Positions 31,908-40,038 of a stretch of DNA of 41,137 bases are shown here, one piece after another. The DNA is from Patulibacter sp. Lineage in GTDB: Bacteria; Actinomycetota; Thermoleophilia; Solirubrobacterales; Solirubrobacteraceae. Each line of letters opens with the position of its first letter. Within the stretch, counting starts at the first letter, position 1. The translations under genes were made by a program, and so were the position numbers. Under the pieces are notes generated by a model. The model saw nothing but the letters and a program-made list of their open reading frames with translations, was not told the origin of the DNA and made no database searches. The DNA is taken from contig NZ_JAURWA010000157.1 of the NCBI RefSeq assembly GCF_030655195.1, forward strand, positions 1 through 41,137, in the 5' to 3' direction.

Positions 31908-33545
31908 CTAGTGGATCACCGGCTCGCGGAGCTCCGGGGCGCGGCGCGGGGCCTCGGGCTCGTCGGACGCGGCGCCGTCCTGTGCCTGCTCGGCGGCGAG
32001 CTCGATGCCGCTCTTCGTGCCCAGGGCCTTCTCGCGCAGGAACCAGACCGCGATGAAGGCGACGACGCCGAGCGGTGCGGCGATCAGGAAGATCTCCGCC
32101 ACGCCGGTGCCGTAGGCGTGCTCGACGATCTCGCGCACCGGGCCCGGCAGCGCGCCGACGTCCGGGATCGAGCCGCCGCTGGGGGCGCCGGCGCTCGGGA
32201 TGCCCTGCTCGGCCAGGCCGTCGGCCGTGGTCGAGGCGACCTTCGAGCCGAGGATCGCGCCGAGGACCGACACGCCGATGGCGCCGCCGAGGGACCGGAA
32301 GAAGGCGATCAGGGCGGAGCCCGCGCCGATCTTGTCGACCGGGATGACGTTCTGGACGGCCAGGATCAGGTTCTGCATGACCATGCCGATGCCGGCGCCG
32401 AGGACGAACATGAAGATGCCGACCTCGACCAGGCTGGTCTTCTCGTCGATGGTGCCCATCAGCGCCAGGCCGACGGTCAGCGCGACGGTGCCGGCGAGCA
32501 TGAAGCGCTTGTAGTGCCCGGTCTGCGAGATCCGGCGACCCGAGAGGGTCGAGGAGCCGAACAGTCCGACGACCATCGGGATCGTCAGCAGGCCGGAGGC
32601 CGTCGGGCTGTAGCCGCGGGCCAGCTGCATGTACTGGGTGAGGAACAGGGTGGTGCCGAACATCGCGACGCCGACGGCGACGGAGGCGATGACGGCCATC
32701 ACGACGGTGCGGTTCTCGAACAGGTCCAGCGGGACGAGCGGCTCGGGAGCGCGGCGCTCGACCATCACGGCGGCGAAGAGGAGGACGATGCCGCCGATCA
32801 CCATCGCGGCGGTCTGCCAGCTCATCCAGTCGAAGTTCTTGCCGGCCAGGGAGACCCAGATCAGCAGCGAGGCGACGCCGGCGGCCATGAACGTGCCACC
32901 GATCACGTCGATGTGGACGTCGTCGCGCTTCTTCGTCGGGAGGCGCAGCGTGCGCTGCAGCAGCACCAGGGCGAAGAGGGCGAACGGCACGCCGACGAAG
33001 AAGCAGTAGCGCCAGCCGAGGCCGTCGGTCAGCAGGCCGCCGATGACGGGGCCGGCGACCGTGCCGAGGCCGAAGACGGCACCGAGGTAGCCCATGTAGC
33101 GGCCGCGCTCGCGGGGCGAGACGAGGTCGGAGAGGATGACCTGGACCAGTGCGGTGAGGGCGCCGACGCCGACGCCCTGGATCGCGCGGCAGGCGATGAG
33201 CCACGTGGTCGACGTCGCGAAGCCGGCGAGGATCGAGCCGGTCAGGTAGATGACCAGACCCAGCTGGATCAGCTGCTTGCGGTTGAAGAGGTCCGACATC
33301 TTGCCCCAGATGGGGGTCGAGATCGTCATCGTCAGGAGGGTCGCCGTGACGACCCACGTGTAGGCGGACTGGCCGCCCTTCAGGTCGGCGATGATCTCCG
33401 GCAGCGCGGCCGAGACGACGGTGCTCGACAGGATCGCGACGAACATCGCGAGCAGGAGGCCCGAGAGCGCGTTGAGGATCTGTCGGTGGGTCATCTGGCC
33501 GGCGACCGGCGGTCCGCCGGCGGCGGGGGTGGGTGTGCTGTTCAT
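31908..33545 (-). CDS. DHA2-family (EmrB/QacA-type) MFS drug exporter
   Basis: This 545-residue proton antiporter has about 14 membrane segments. SSTVVSAALPEIIADL (residues about 42-57) is the D1-like signature of DHA2 exporters. The loop 2-3 motif is GKMSDLFNRKQLIQLG. The motif C region is GYLGAVFGLGTVAGPVIGGLL, with WRYCFFVGVPFA after it. The C-terminal 40 residues are acidic and cytosolic. Likely substrates are hydrophobic or cationic toxins. ATG 33545 overlaps the MarR stop by four bases (ATGA), so repressor and exporter are cotranslated from the MarR promoter. Confidence 0.93.
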   Translation of the reverse strand: MNSTPTPAAGGPPVAGQMTHRQILNALSGLLLAMFVAILSSTVVSAALPEIIADLKGGQSAYTWVVTATLLTMTISTPIWGKMSDLFNRKQLIQLGLVIYLTGSILAGFATSTTWLIACRAIQGVGVGALTALVQVILSDLVSPRERGRYMGYLGAVFGLGTVAGPVIGGLLTDGLGWRYCFFVGVPFALFALVLLQRTLRLPTKKRDDVHIDVIGGTFMAAGVASLLIWVSLAGKNFDWMSWQTAAMVIGGIVLLFAAVMVERRAPEPLVPLDLFENRTVVMAVIASVAVGVAMFGTTLFLTQYMQLARGYSPTASGLLTIPMVVGLFGSSTLSGRRISQTGHYKRFMLAGTVALTVGLALMGTIDEKTSLVEVGIFMFVLGAGIGMVMQNLILAVQNVIPVDKIGAGSALIAFFRSLGGAIGVSVLGAILGSKVASTTADGLAEQGIPSAGAPSGGSIPDVGALPGPVREIVEHAYGTGVAEIFLIAAPLGVVAFIAVWFLREKALGTKSGIELAAEQAQDGAASDEPEAPRRAPELREPVIH

Positions 33546-34066
33546 CGGAGGTGCTCCTCGTGACGCGCGTCCGCGGCTGCCGCGGACGTGAGGGTGGGGT
33601 CGGCCGCGGGGCGGTCGGCGGGAAGGTGGTGGTCGACGCAGGTCCCCAGCGCGGCCCGCAGGCGGACGATGCCGTCGGCCAGCCCGGTGATCTCGCTGCG
33701 CTCCCAGTCGTCGACCGCCGTGGCGATCGCGCCGACCAGGCGCTGGTGGGCGCGCTCGAGCTTGGTGAGGCCCGCCGCCGAGATGGCGATCAGGCTGGAC
33801 CGGCCGTCGTTGGGGTCTGGGACCCGGTCGACGTACCCGTCGTCCTCCAGCGCCTGGATCTGGCGGCTGGCGACCGACAGGTTGACCTGCATGTCGGAGG
33901 CGACGTCGCTGATGCGGACCGGACCGATCCGGTGCACGACGGCCAGCACCATGAGCCCGCCGACGGCGTGCTCGATCCCCGCGAAGCGCTGGAGGTCCCG
34001 GCGCAGGGCGGAGAGGTTGTAGAGCGCCTGGGCGAGCGCGTCGATGTCGTGGTCGGTCTGCTGCAC
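33542..34066 (-). CDS. MarR-family repressor of the MFS exporter
   Basis: This winged-helix protein is 174 residues from GTG 34066. The HTH is ISDVASDMQVNLSVASRQIQALEDDGYVDRV, with a wing DPNDGRSSLIAIS. The C-terminal 30 residues are disordered. A TTG at 34090 would add eight residues, but the -10 GATACT lies only five bases before it, so GTG 34066 with a short leader is preferred. Two identical TGCTT-N5-AAGCA dyads overlap the promoter, pointing to autorepression relieved by an exporter substrate. The stop overlaps the MFS start. Confidence 0.88.
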   Translation of the reverse strand: MQQTDHDIDALAQALYNLSALRRDLQRFAGIEHAVGGLMVLAVVHRIGPVRISDVASDMQVNLSVASRQIQALEDDGYVDRVPDPNDGRSSLIAISAAGLTKLERAHQRLVGAIATAVDDWERSEITGLADGIVRLRAALGTCVDHHLPADRPAADPTLTSAAAADARHEEHLR

Positions 34067-34078
34067 GGAGTCGATACC

Positions 34079-34093
34079 TGCTTCCTGCAAGCA
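34079..34093. promoter_or_regulatory. MarR operator 1
   Basis: TGCTT-CCTGC-AAGCA covers the predicted transcription start of the marR-MFS operon. Its centre is 32 bases, about three helical turns, from that of operator 2. Confidence 0.75.
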
Positions 34094-34095
34094 AC

Positions 34096-34101
34096 AGTAT
34101 C
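34096..34101 (-). promoter_or_regulatory. -10 hexamer of the marR-MFS operon
   Basis: GATACT on the minus strand lies between the two operators. A -35-like TTGCAC (34122-34117) falls inside operator 2. Confidence 0.55.
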
Positions 34102-34110
34102 GCTTTCACT

Positions 34111-34125
34111 TGCTTCGTGCAAGCA
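34111..34125. promoter_or_regulatory. MarR operator 2
   Basis: TGCTT-CGTGC-AAGCA has the same half-sites and spacing as operator 1 and overlaps the -35 region. Confidence 0.75.
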
Positions 34126-34207
34126 TGTACTCCGCGGACCGGGACCATGCCCCGGCGGCGCGGGTGCTCCCGGCCCCGCCCCGGCGCCTCAGGCGCGCAG
34201 TGGCGCC

Positions 34208-35188
34208 TCAGCCCCGGAGCGGCGGCACGACGTTCGGGGCGTCCTCCCCCGAGAGCACGGCGGTGACGTTGCGCAGCGCCATCCGCGTCATCGCGGTGCG
34301 CGTCTCCTCCGACGCGGAGCCGATGTGCGGCAGGCAGACGAGGCGCGGCTCGTGCAGCAGCGGGTCTGCGGCGTCGGTCAGCGGCTCGGTGGAGAAGACG
34401 TCGAGACCGGCGGAGTGGATCCGCCCCTCGCGCAGCGCGGCCAGCAGCGCGTCCTCGTCGACGACGCCGCCGCGGGCGGTGGACACCAGCGTGCCCTGCG
34501 GACCCAGCAGGTCGAGCTCGCGCGCGCCGATGAGCCCGGCGGTCTCGGGGGTCTTCGGCACGTTCAGCGAGACGACGTCGGAGCGCTCCAGCAGCTCGTC
34601 CAGGCCGACCGCCTCGGCGATCCCGTCCTCCGGCTTCGGGCTGCGGCTGTGCTGCAGGACGGTCATCCCGAAGCCCGCGCCCCGCCGGCCGACGGCCGAG
34701 CCGATGCCCCCGTAGCCGACGATCCCGAGCGTGGTCCCGGCGACCTGCAGCCCCAAGAACGCCTGCGGGTCGAACGCGCCCCACTCGCCGGCGCGGGTGG
34801 TGTCGAGCGCCGGGACGAGCAGTCGGCGCGCCATCAGGATCAGCGAGAACGCCAGGTCGGCGGTCGCGTCGGCCAGCACCCCGGGCGTGTGCGTGACGAC
34901 GACGCCCCGGCGCCGGGCCTCGTCGAGGTCGACGTTGTCGAAGCCGACCGCCACGAGCGCGACGACCTTCAGCCGCGGAGCGGCGTCGAAGAGCTCCGCG
35001 TCGACCCGGTCGGGGGTCGAGACGACCAGCCCGTCGCAGTCGGCCGCGAGCGCGCGCAGGGCGGCGGCGTCGGTCGGCGCGCCCTCGTCGGGCAGCACGA
35101 GCTCGGCGCCGTCGGGCAGCGGGGCCCCCTCGAGGCCGGGGTAGCCCCGGCGGGAGAGCGCGATGCGGACGGGCGGGGTCGCGGACAT
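34208..35188 (-). CDS. D-2-hydroxyacid dehydrogenase (glyoxylate/hydroxypyruvate reductase-like)
   Basis: This 326-residue NAD(P)H enzyme reduces 2-keto acids to D-2-hydroxy acids. The Rossmann motif is GIVGYGGIGSAVGRR (about 163-177). The catalytic Arg is in VSTARGGVVDEDALL, the Glu in AGLDVFSTEPL, and the His in CLPHIGSAS. VALVAVGFDNVDLD is typical of GyaR-like reductases. The start is ATG 35188, supported by TAGCGT ending 7 bases upstream; a GTG three codons earlier overlaps that hexamer. It lies 27 bases beyond the threonine aldolase stop, so it may be made from both its own and an upstream promoter. Glyoxylate or hydroxypyruvate would link it to glycine/serine metabolism. Confidence 0.9.
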   Translation of the reverse strand: MSATPPVRIALSRRGYPGLEGAPLPDGAELVLPDEGAPTDAAALRALAADCDGLVVSTPDRVDAELFDAAPRLKVVALVAVGFDNVDLDEARRRGVVVTHTPGVLADATADLAFSLILMARRLLVPALDTTRAGEWGAFDPQAFLGLQVAGTTLGIVGYGGIGSAVGRRGAGFGMTVLQHSRSPKPEDGIAEAVGLDELLERSDVVSLNVPKTPETAGLIGARELDLLGPQGTLVSTARGGVVDEDALLAALREGRIHSAGLDVFSTEPLTDAADPLLHEPRLVCLPHIGSASEETRTAMTRMALRNVTAVLSGEDAPNVVPPLRG

Positions 35189-35195
35189 GGCCCCC

Positions 35196-35201
35196 ACGCT
35201 A
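35196..35201 (-). promoter_or_regulatory. -10 hexamer of a probable leaderless promoter (dehydrogenase gene)
   Basis: TAGCGT on the minus strand ends 7 bases before ATG 35188. Confidence 0.55.
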
Positions 35202-35215
35202 GCGGCGGGGACCGC

Positions 35216-36256
35216 TCAGCCCGCGGCGACGGCCGCCCCGCACGCCTGCGCGATGCGGTCGGCGAACGCGTCGACCTCGTCCTCGGTCGTGTCCCAGCTG
35301 CACATCCAGCGGACCTCGCCCGTGGTCTCGTCCCACGTGTAGAAGCGGACGTCCTCGCGCAGGCGGTCGGCGACGCCGGGCGGGACGAGCGCGAAGACCG
35401 CGTTGGCCTGCACGCGCTGGGTGAGGGTCACGCCCGGGACCTCCGCCACCGCCGTCGCCAGCCGCGCGGCCATCGAGTTGGCGTGCTCCGCGCTGGACCG
35501 CCAGAGGTCGCCCTCGAGCAGCGCGACGAACTGCGCGGCGAGGAACCGGCCCTTCGACGCGAGCTGCAGCGTCTGCTTGCGCAGGTACGTGGCCCCCTCG
35601 CCGATCCCGTCGCTCAGCAGGACGAGTGCCTCGCCGCCGAGCAGCCCGTTCTTCGTCCCGCCGAAGGACAGCGCGTCGACGCCGACGTCGGTCGAGGTCT
35701 CCCGCAGCGACACGCCCAGGCCGGCCGCGGCGTTGGCCAGGCGCGAGCCGTCGACGTGGAGCAGCAGGTCGTGGGCGTGCGCGTGGTCGGCCAGCTCGCG
35801 CAGCTCACCGGGCTCGTAGCGGGTGCCCAGCTCGGTGCTCTGCGTGACGGAGACGACGCGCGGCTGCACGGCGTGCTCGTCACCGACGCGGGTCAGGTGC
35901 AGGTCGACCATGCCGGGGGTCAGCTTGCCGTCGGGCGTCGGGACGGTCAGGAGCTTGGTGCCGCCGATGAACTCGGGCGCGCCGCCCTCGTCGACGTTGA
36001 CGTGCGCCGTGTCGGCGCAGATCACGGCCTGCCACGGGCGACAGAGCGCGCGGAACGCCAGGACGTTGGCGCCCGTCCCGTTGAACACGAGCCACGACCG
36101 CGCGGACGGCCCGAAGTGGTCGCGCAGCAGGCCCTCGGCCCGCGCCGTCCACGGGTCCTCGCCGTAGGCGACGGCGTGGTCGACGTTGGCCTCGGCGATC
36201 GCGGCGAGGACCTCGGGGTGGACGCCCGCGTAGTTGTCGGAGGCGAAGCCCTTCAT
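35216..36256 (-). CDS. Threonine-aldolase-family PLP enzyme (beta-eliminating lyase fold)
   Basis: This 346-residue fold-type I PLP enzyme begins MKGFASDNYAGVHPEVLAAI, the threonine-aldolase opening (SDNxxGxHP). The predicted PLP Lys is K202 in SFGGTKNGLLGGEAL. LLHVDGSRLANAA carries the Asp and Arg contacts. The family splits L-threonine, allo-threonine or phenylserine to glycine and an aldehyde. Stereospecificity cannot be read from sequence. ATG 36256 overlaps the stop of the DUF6421-like gene by four bases (ATGA), so the two are translationally coupled. Confidence 0.9.
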   Translation of the reverse strand: MKGFASDNYAGVHPEVLAAIAEANVDHAVAYGEDPWTARAEGLLRDHFGPSARSWLVFNGTGANVLAFRALCRPWQAVICADTAHVNVDEGGAPEFIGGTKLLTVPTPDGKLTPGMVDLHLTRVGDEHAVQPRVVSVTQSTELGTRYEPGELRELADHAHAHDLLLHVDGSRLANAAAGLGVSLRETSTDVGVDALSFGGTKNGLLGGEALVLLSDGIGEGATYLRKQTLQLASKGRFLAAQFVALLEGDLWRSSAEHANSMAARLATAVAEVPGVTLTQRVQANAVFALVPPGVADRLREDVRFYTWDETTGEVRWMCSWDTTEDEVDAFADRIAQACGAAVAAG

Positions 36257-38388
36257 GCGGCGATGCTCGCAGGCCGCGCCGGCCGCTCGAGCGCCGGCGC
36301 CATCTTCAGGCGCAGCGACGTGTAGAAGATCGAGAGCGGGAACTCGTCGTCCAGGACCTCGTCGACGTGCACGCGCGGGTCCTCGACCTCGGCCAGCGGC
36401 TGTGTGGCCCAGACGGAGCCCGACGCCGGCGGAACGTAGGTCGCGACGAGCTGGTGCGCGGCCCGCCAGTGCCCGAGCTTGGTGCGATCGATGCCCTGGC
36501 GGTAGAGGTCCTCGACGAGCGTGCGCAGCTCGAGCACGCCCTCGGCGACGGTGTCCCACTCGATCGCCAGGCGGTTGTCGGTCCAGTGGACCCGTCCCGT
36601 GCGGTGCAGGTAGGCGAACAGCAGCTGGCCGCCGAGCCCGTCGTAGTTGCGCACCCGCGTGCCCGTGACGGGGAAGCGGAAGAGCCGGTCCAGCAGGATC
36701 GCCCGCTGGGTGTCCCGCGCGACGGCGACGCCCTGCTCCTCGAGCAGCACGGCCTCGCCGAACGCGGTCAGGTCGCAGCGCAGCTCCTCCAGCGCGTACA
36801 TCCAGAACGGCATGCGCTGGCGGATCATGAACGGGTCGAACGGCAGGTCGCCGTGGCTGTGGGCGCGGTCGTGCACGAGGTCCCACAGCAGGTAGGCGTC
36901 CTGAGCGGCGCGCTGCGAGGCGCACAGGGCGGCGACGTCCGGCGGCAGGTCCAGGCGCAGGATCCCGGCGGCGGCGGTGACCGTGCGCCGGAACCGCTCG
37001 GCCTCGCGGTCGCAGAAGATCCCGCCGAAGTGGTTGGCGGCGCGCTCGGCGACCGACACCGTCTCGGGGAACAGGACCGCGCACTCGGAGTCGTAGCCCG
37101 AGGTGTGGTCCACGAACGTGACGGGGACGAACTTCTCGTTGTCGTAGCGCTCGCGCTCGAGGTGCGCGAGCCACTCCGGCCACGGCACCCGGATCAGCAG
37201 CGCCTCGAACGCGGTGTCGCGCGAGCCGTTCTGCTTGTACATCGGGAACAGCACGAGGTGCTCGGCGCCGTCGCGACGGTCGAGGTCGGGGCGGAACGCC
37301 TCCAGCGACGGGCCGAAGTCGGGGACGCCGAAGCCGGTCGCGGCCCAGCGCTCCAGGTCGGCGCGGACGGCCTGCAGGTACGCGTCCTGGTGCGGCAGGT
37401 GCGGGGCGAGCGCCGCGACGGCCTCGACCATCGCGCCGACGTGGGCCTCGGCGTGGGAGGCCACGGCGGGGTCGTCGGCCCGGTCCAGCGCGCCGTCGGG
37501 GCGCTGCAGCAGGCGCAGCGCCTCGACCGCCTCGACGAGCCGCGCCCAGGCGGGATCGTCGTGGGCGGCCGAGAGCGGGGCGTCGCCCTCGTCGGCCATC
37601 GACGGGACGGCGAGCCAGGAGACGAGGTTGCGCAGGAGCGTCTCGTGGTCCCGGTCGTCCAGGCAGTCGTCACCGAAGAGGTCGGAGTCGCCCAGCACCG
37701 CGACCCGGCCGGCTCCCGCCGCGACGACCGCCGCGAGCGGGGCGTCGGGGGTCGACGCCGTCGACGCGGTGCGCAGGAGCGCCCGCGCGTCGCCGGAGAG
37801 CTCCAGCGTCGCGCCCCGGTAGAAGCAGACGCCCTCGACGCCGGCCAGCAGGTCGACCCCGTCGATCCGGCCCTGGGCCCCACGGGCCGGCGCGGCGAGG
37901 ACCCAGTGCGGTGCCCGGTCGTGGCGGACGTAGTCCGAGAGCACCTCGTGGCGGACCGCGACGCCGTAGGGCGCCAGCAGCTCGGTCAGGTTGTTGCCGT
38001 ACTTGTCGTGCTCCTCCTCCGCCAGGACGAGCAGGCCGCCGCCGCCGGCGACGAAGGCGTGGATCGCGGCCAGCTCGTCCGCGGTGAAGAGCGGGCCCTC
38101 GCCCGGGACGGTGCGCTCCCAGCGCGGCTCGGACGGGTGCGCGACGACGAGCACGTCCACGTCGGCCAGGACCTCCGGGGTCAGGCGGCCCGTGGCGTGG
38201 GCGCGGACGTCGAGGTCCCAGCGCCGCAGCCGGTCGGCGGCACGGGCGTAGGACGAGTCCTCGGGGTGCGCGGGCTGCATCTCCCGCGCGACGTCGGGGC
38301 GGATCGTCCACGCCTCGCGGTGCGCCTCGTCGAACAGCACGCGGGCGAGCGGCCGTCGGGTGGGCACCGGGGGAAGATCGAGAAGCAT
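36253..38388 (-). CDS. DUF6421-like protein with N-terminal GATase/GldG-like domain
   Basis: This 711-residue protein has two parts. Residues 1-270 resemble the Rossmann-like ThuA/GldG/DUF4350 fold (VLFDEAHREAWTIRP, LFTADELAAIHAFVAGGGG, GRVAVLGDSDLFGDD). Residues about 275-700 match my recollection of DUF6421, a family without known activity. This half contains VHDRAHSHGD (H506, H510, H512) and ALEELRCDL (E534, E535, D539), a His-x3-His plus Glu pattern that could bind metal, an inference only. ATG 38388 follows TACCGT (38406-38401) and GAGGGA, so the leader is very short. It heads the minus-strand run DUF6421-aldolase-dehydrogenase, divergent from an Lrp/AsnC regulator. Confidence 0.8.
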   Translation of the reverse strand: MLLDLPPVPTRRPLARVLFDEAHREAWTIRPDVAREMQPAHPEDSSYARAADRLRRWDLDVRAHATGRLTPEVLADVDVLVVAHPSEPRWERTVPGEGPLFTADELAAIHAFVAGGGGLLVLAEEEHDKYGNNLTELLAPYGVAVRHEVLSDYVRHDRAPHWVLAAPARGAQGRIDGVDLLAGVEGVCFYRGATLELSGDARALLRTASTASTPDAPLAAVVAAGAGRVAVLGDSDLFGDDCLDDRDHETLLRNLVSWLAVPSMADEGDAPLSAAHDDPAWARLVEAVEALRLLQRPDGALDRADDPAVASHAEAHVGAMVEAVAALAPHLPHQDAYLQAVRADLERWAATGFGVPDFGPSLEAFRPDLDRRDGAEHLVLFPMYKQNGSRDTAFEALLIRVPWPEWLAHLERERYDNEKFVPVTFVDHTSGYDSECAVLFPETVSVAERAANHFGGIFCDREAERFRRTVTAAAGILRLDLPPDVAALCASQRAAQDAYLLWDLVHDRAHSHGDLPFDPFMIRQRMPFWMYALEELRCDLTAFGEAVLLEEQGVAVARDTQRAILLDRLFRFPVTGTRVRNYDGLGGQLLFAYLHRTGRVHWTDNRLAIEWDTVAEGVLELRTLVEDLYRQGIDRTKLGHWRAAHQLVATYVPPASGSVWATQPLAEVEDPRVHVDEVLDDEFPLSIFYTSLRLKMAPALERPARPASIAA

Positions 38389-38400
38389 GGCGATCCCTCA

Positions 38401-38406
38401 ACGGTA
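38401..38406 (-). promoter_or_regulatory. -10 hexamer of the DUF6421-aldolase operon
   Basis: TACCGT on the minus strand ends 12 bases before ATG 38388, with GAGGGA in between. The 78-base divergent space is shared with the Lrp/AsnC gene. Confidence 0.5.
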
Positions 38407-38453
38407 CGGGCCCTCGCGTGTCGTGTCGATGCCGTTCTGCGTCGACTTCGTGC

Positions 38454-38459
38454 AACAAT
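38454..38459 (+). promoter_or_regulatory. -10 hexamer of a probable leaderless promoter (Lrp/AsnC gene)
   Basis: AACAAT ends 7 bases before ATG 38467, with no Shine-Dalgarno. Confidence 0.55.
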
Positions 38460-38466
38460 CGAACGC

Positions 38467-38910
38467 ATGGACGACATCGACCGGCGAATCCTTGCGCTCC
38501 TGCTCGAGGACGGCCGACGGACCTACGACGACGTCGCGGCCCGCGTCTCGCTGAGCGCGCCGTCGGCCAAGCGCCGGATCGATCGACTGCGCGAGTCCGG
38601 GGTCCTCCGCGGCTTCACGGCCACGATCGACCACGGGGCGCTCGGGTTCGAGACCGAGGCGCTGATCGAGCTGTTCTACGGCCCGGCGGTGCAGCTCGAC
38701 GAGGTCGCCTCGTCGCTACGCACGCGGCCCGAGGTCGTCGAGGCGTGGAGCGTCACGGGCGAGGCGGACGCGATCGCCCGGGTGCGCACCCGCGACAACC
38801 TGGACCTCGAGCGGTTGATCCGCGACCTGCAGCGCGATGGCCAGGTGGTCCGCACCCGCACCCAGATCGTCCTTTCGCGCCTGGTGGGCCCGGGAGAGCC
38901 GGGCGCCTGA
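38467..38910 (+). CDS. Lrp/AsnC-family transcriptional regulator
   Basis: This 147-residue protein starts MDDIDRRILALLLEDGRRTY, followed by the HTH YDDVAARVSLSAPSAKRRIDRLRESGVLRGF. The RAM effector domain covers about 65-140 (VVEAWSVTGEADAIARVRTRD). Such regulators usually sense amino acids and act on neighbours. Its divergent position next to the DUF6421-threonine aldolase operon, with both promoters in 78 bases, suggests it controls that operon, perhaps in response to an amino acid handled by the aldolase. Confidence 0.92.
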   Translation: MDDIDRRILALLLEDGRRTYDDVAARVSLSAPSAKRRIDRLRESGVLRGFTATIDHGALGFETEALIELFYGPAVQLDEVASSLRTRPEVVEAWSVTGEADAIARVRTRDNLDLERLIRDLQRDGQVVRTRTQIVLSRLVGPGEPGA

Positions 38911-38925
38911 CGCCCCGGCGCCGCC

Positions 38926-39324
38926 TCAGTTCTGGGCGCCGCCGATGCCGAGGCGCGCGTCCGCGTAGCCCGGCGGGCTCGAGATGATCTGGCTGAATCG
39001 CACGACGGTGACGATGTCGTCCTCCGTCACCGTGCGGCCGTAGATCTGCTCGAGGAAGTGGATGAGCTCGTCGTGCCGGCGGAACTCCGGGTTGTCGTGC
39101 TCGATGTCGCGCGGGGAGAGGTCGCGGACCCGCTTGACCTCGACGGCGTCGATCACGGCGTCGAAGATCTTCTCGCGCGGCGAGAACTGGTACCCGATCG
39201 TGACGAGGACCGCCTGGTTCTTGCGGTACTTGTGCGACTTGTCGCCCAGCCGGATCGTGGCGGTCTTGCGGCCCCGCTTCAACTGGTCGGCGAAGATGCG
39301 GGAGTAGAAGTTCAGGACCTGCAT
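38926..39324 (-). CDS. ASCH-domain protein, possible RNA-binding
   Basis: This 132-residue protein has FADQLKRGRKTATIRLGDKS (residues 11-30), close to the K-T-x-E-x-R core of ASCH domains, a PUA-like beta-barrel fold. YRKNQAVLVTIGYQFSPREKIFDAVI follows. ASCH proteins are linked to RNA binding or modified-nucleotide handling, but this member's role is unknown. ATG 39324 has TAGGGT (39340-39335) 10 bases upstream, consistent with a very short leader. It is convergent with the Lrp/AsnC gene. Confidence 0.8.
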   Translation of the reverse strand: MQVLNFYSRIFADQLKRGRKTATIRLGDKSHKYRKNQAVLVTIGYQFSPREKIFDAVIDAVEVKRVRDLSPRDIEHDNPEFRRHDELIHFLEQIYGRTVTEDDIVTVVRFSQIISSPPGYADARLGIGGAQN

Positions 39325-39393
39325 GAAGGACGGAACCCTAACGTCCGGGAGCGGTCCCCACCACGGGTTGCACGAAAAGTGCCCGCCGAGGGC

Positions 39394-40038
39394 TCAGCGG
39401 TCGCGCTCGGCGCGGGCGATCGCCTGGGCCACCATCTCGCGGTCGCCGGGGAAGGCGAGCTCGTCCAGGGCCTGCTCCAGCGGCATCCAGTAGGCCCGGG
39501 TGACCTCGAAGCCGTCCGCGATCGGCTCGCCCTCGACGTGGGCGCAGAGGTACATGCGGACGGTCTTGCGGATCCGCTTCCCCTCCCGCTGGTACCAGTA
39601 GACGACCTCGCCCAGCCGGGCGGTGATCGACGCCGAGACCGAGGTCTCCTCCCAGATCTCCCGCAGCGCGGCGGTCGGCGGGTCCTCCCCCTCCTCGGGA
39701 TGGCCCTTGGGGAGCGTCGCGATCGTGCGGCCGTCGGGGCGGACGGGGTTGATCACCAGGCACGCCCCGTCGCGGACGACGACGCCCCCGCAGGAGAACT
39801 CGCGCTCGGCCGCCGGCGGGCCTCCGCCGGCCGTCGCCCGGCCGCCGCGACCCCCGCGACGACGACGACGGCCACGCGTCGCCCCGCCGCCGGCGGCCGT
39901 CGGGGCGTCCTTCTTCGGTGCGCCCCGGTCGGGGGCGGCGTCGCGGGTCCCGCCGTCGGCCTTCGCGTCGGACGGGCTCCCGGAGGCCGGGTCGGCGGCG
40001 GGGCGGCCCGAACGCCGCCCGCGCCTGCGCCCGGCCAT
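39394..40038 (-). CDS. Nudix hydrolase with basic, disordered N-terminal extension
   Basis: This 214-residue protein has an Arg/Gly/Ala-rich tail at residues 1-78, including [13 protein letters not shown], then a Nudix domain. The Nudix box G112-HPEEG-E-DPPTAAL-REIWEETSV fits GX5EX7REUXEEXGU except that S133 replaces the final Gly. Glu residues needed for Mg2+ are present. Substrates are nucleoside diphosphates linked to X; diadenosine polyphosphates or capped RNA are possibilities. The RGG-like tail suggests nucleic-acid binding. Its ATG overlaps the Crp/Fnr stop by one base (TGATG), implying coupled translation. Confidence 0.88.
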   Translation of the reverse strand: MAGRRRGRRSGRPAADPASGSPSDAKADGGTRDAAPDRGAPKKDAPTAAGGGATRGRRRRRGGRGGRATAGGGPPAAEREFSCGGVVVRDGACLVINPVRPDGRTIATLPKGHPEEGEDPPTAALREIWEETSVSASITARLGEVVYWYQREGKRIRKTVRMYLCAHVEGEPIADGFEVTRAYWMPLEQALDELAFPGDREMVAQAIARAERDR

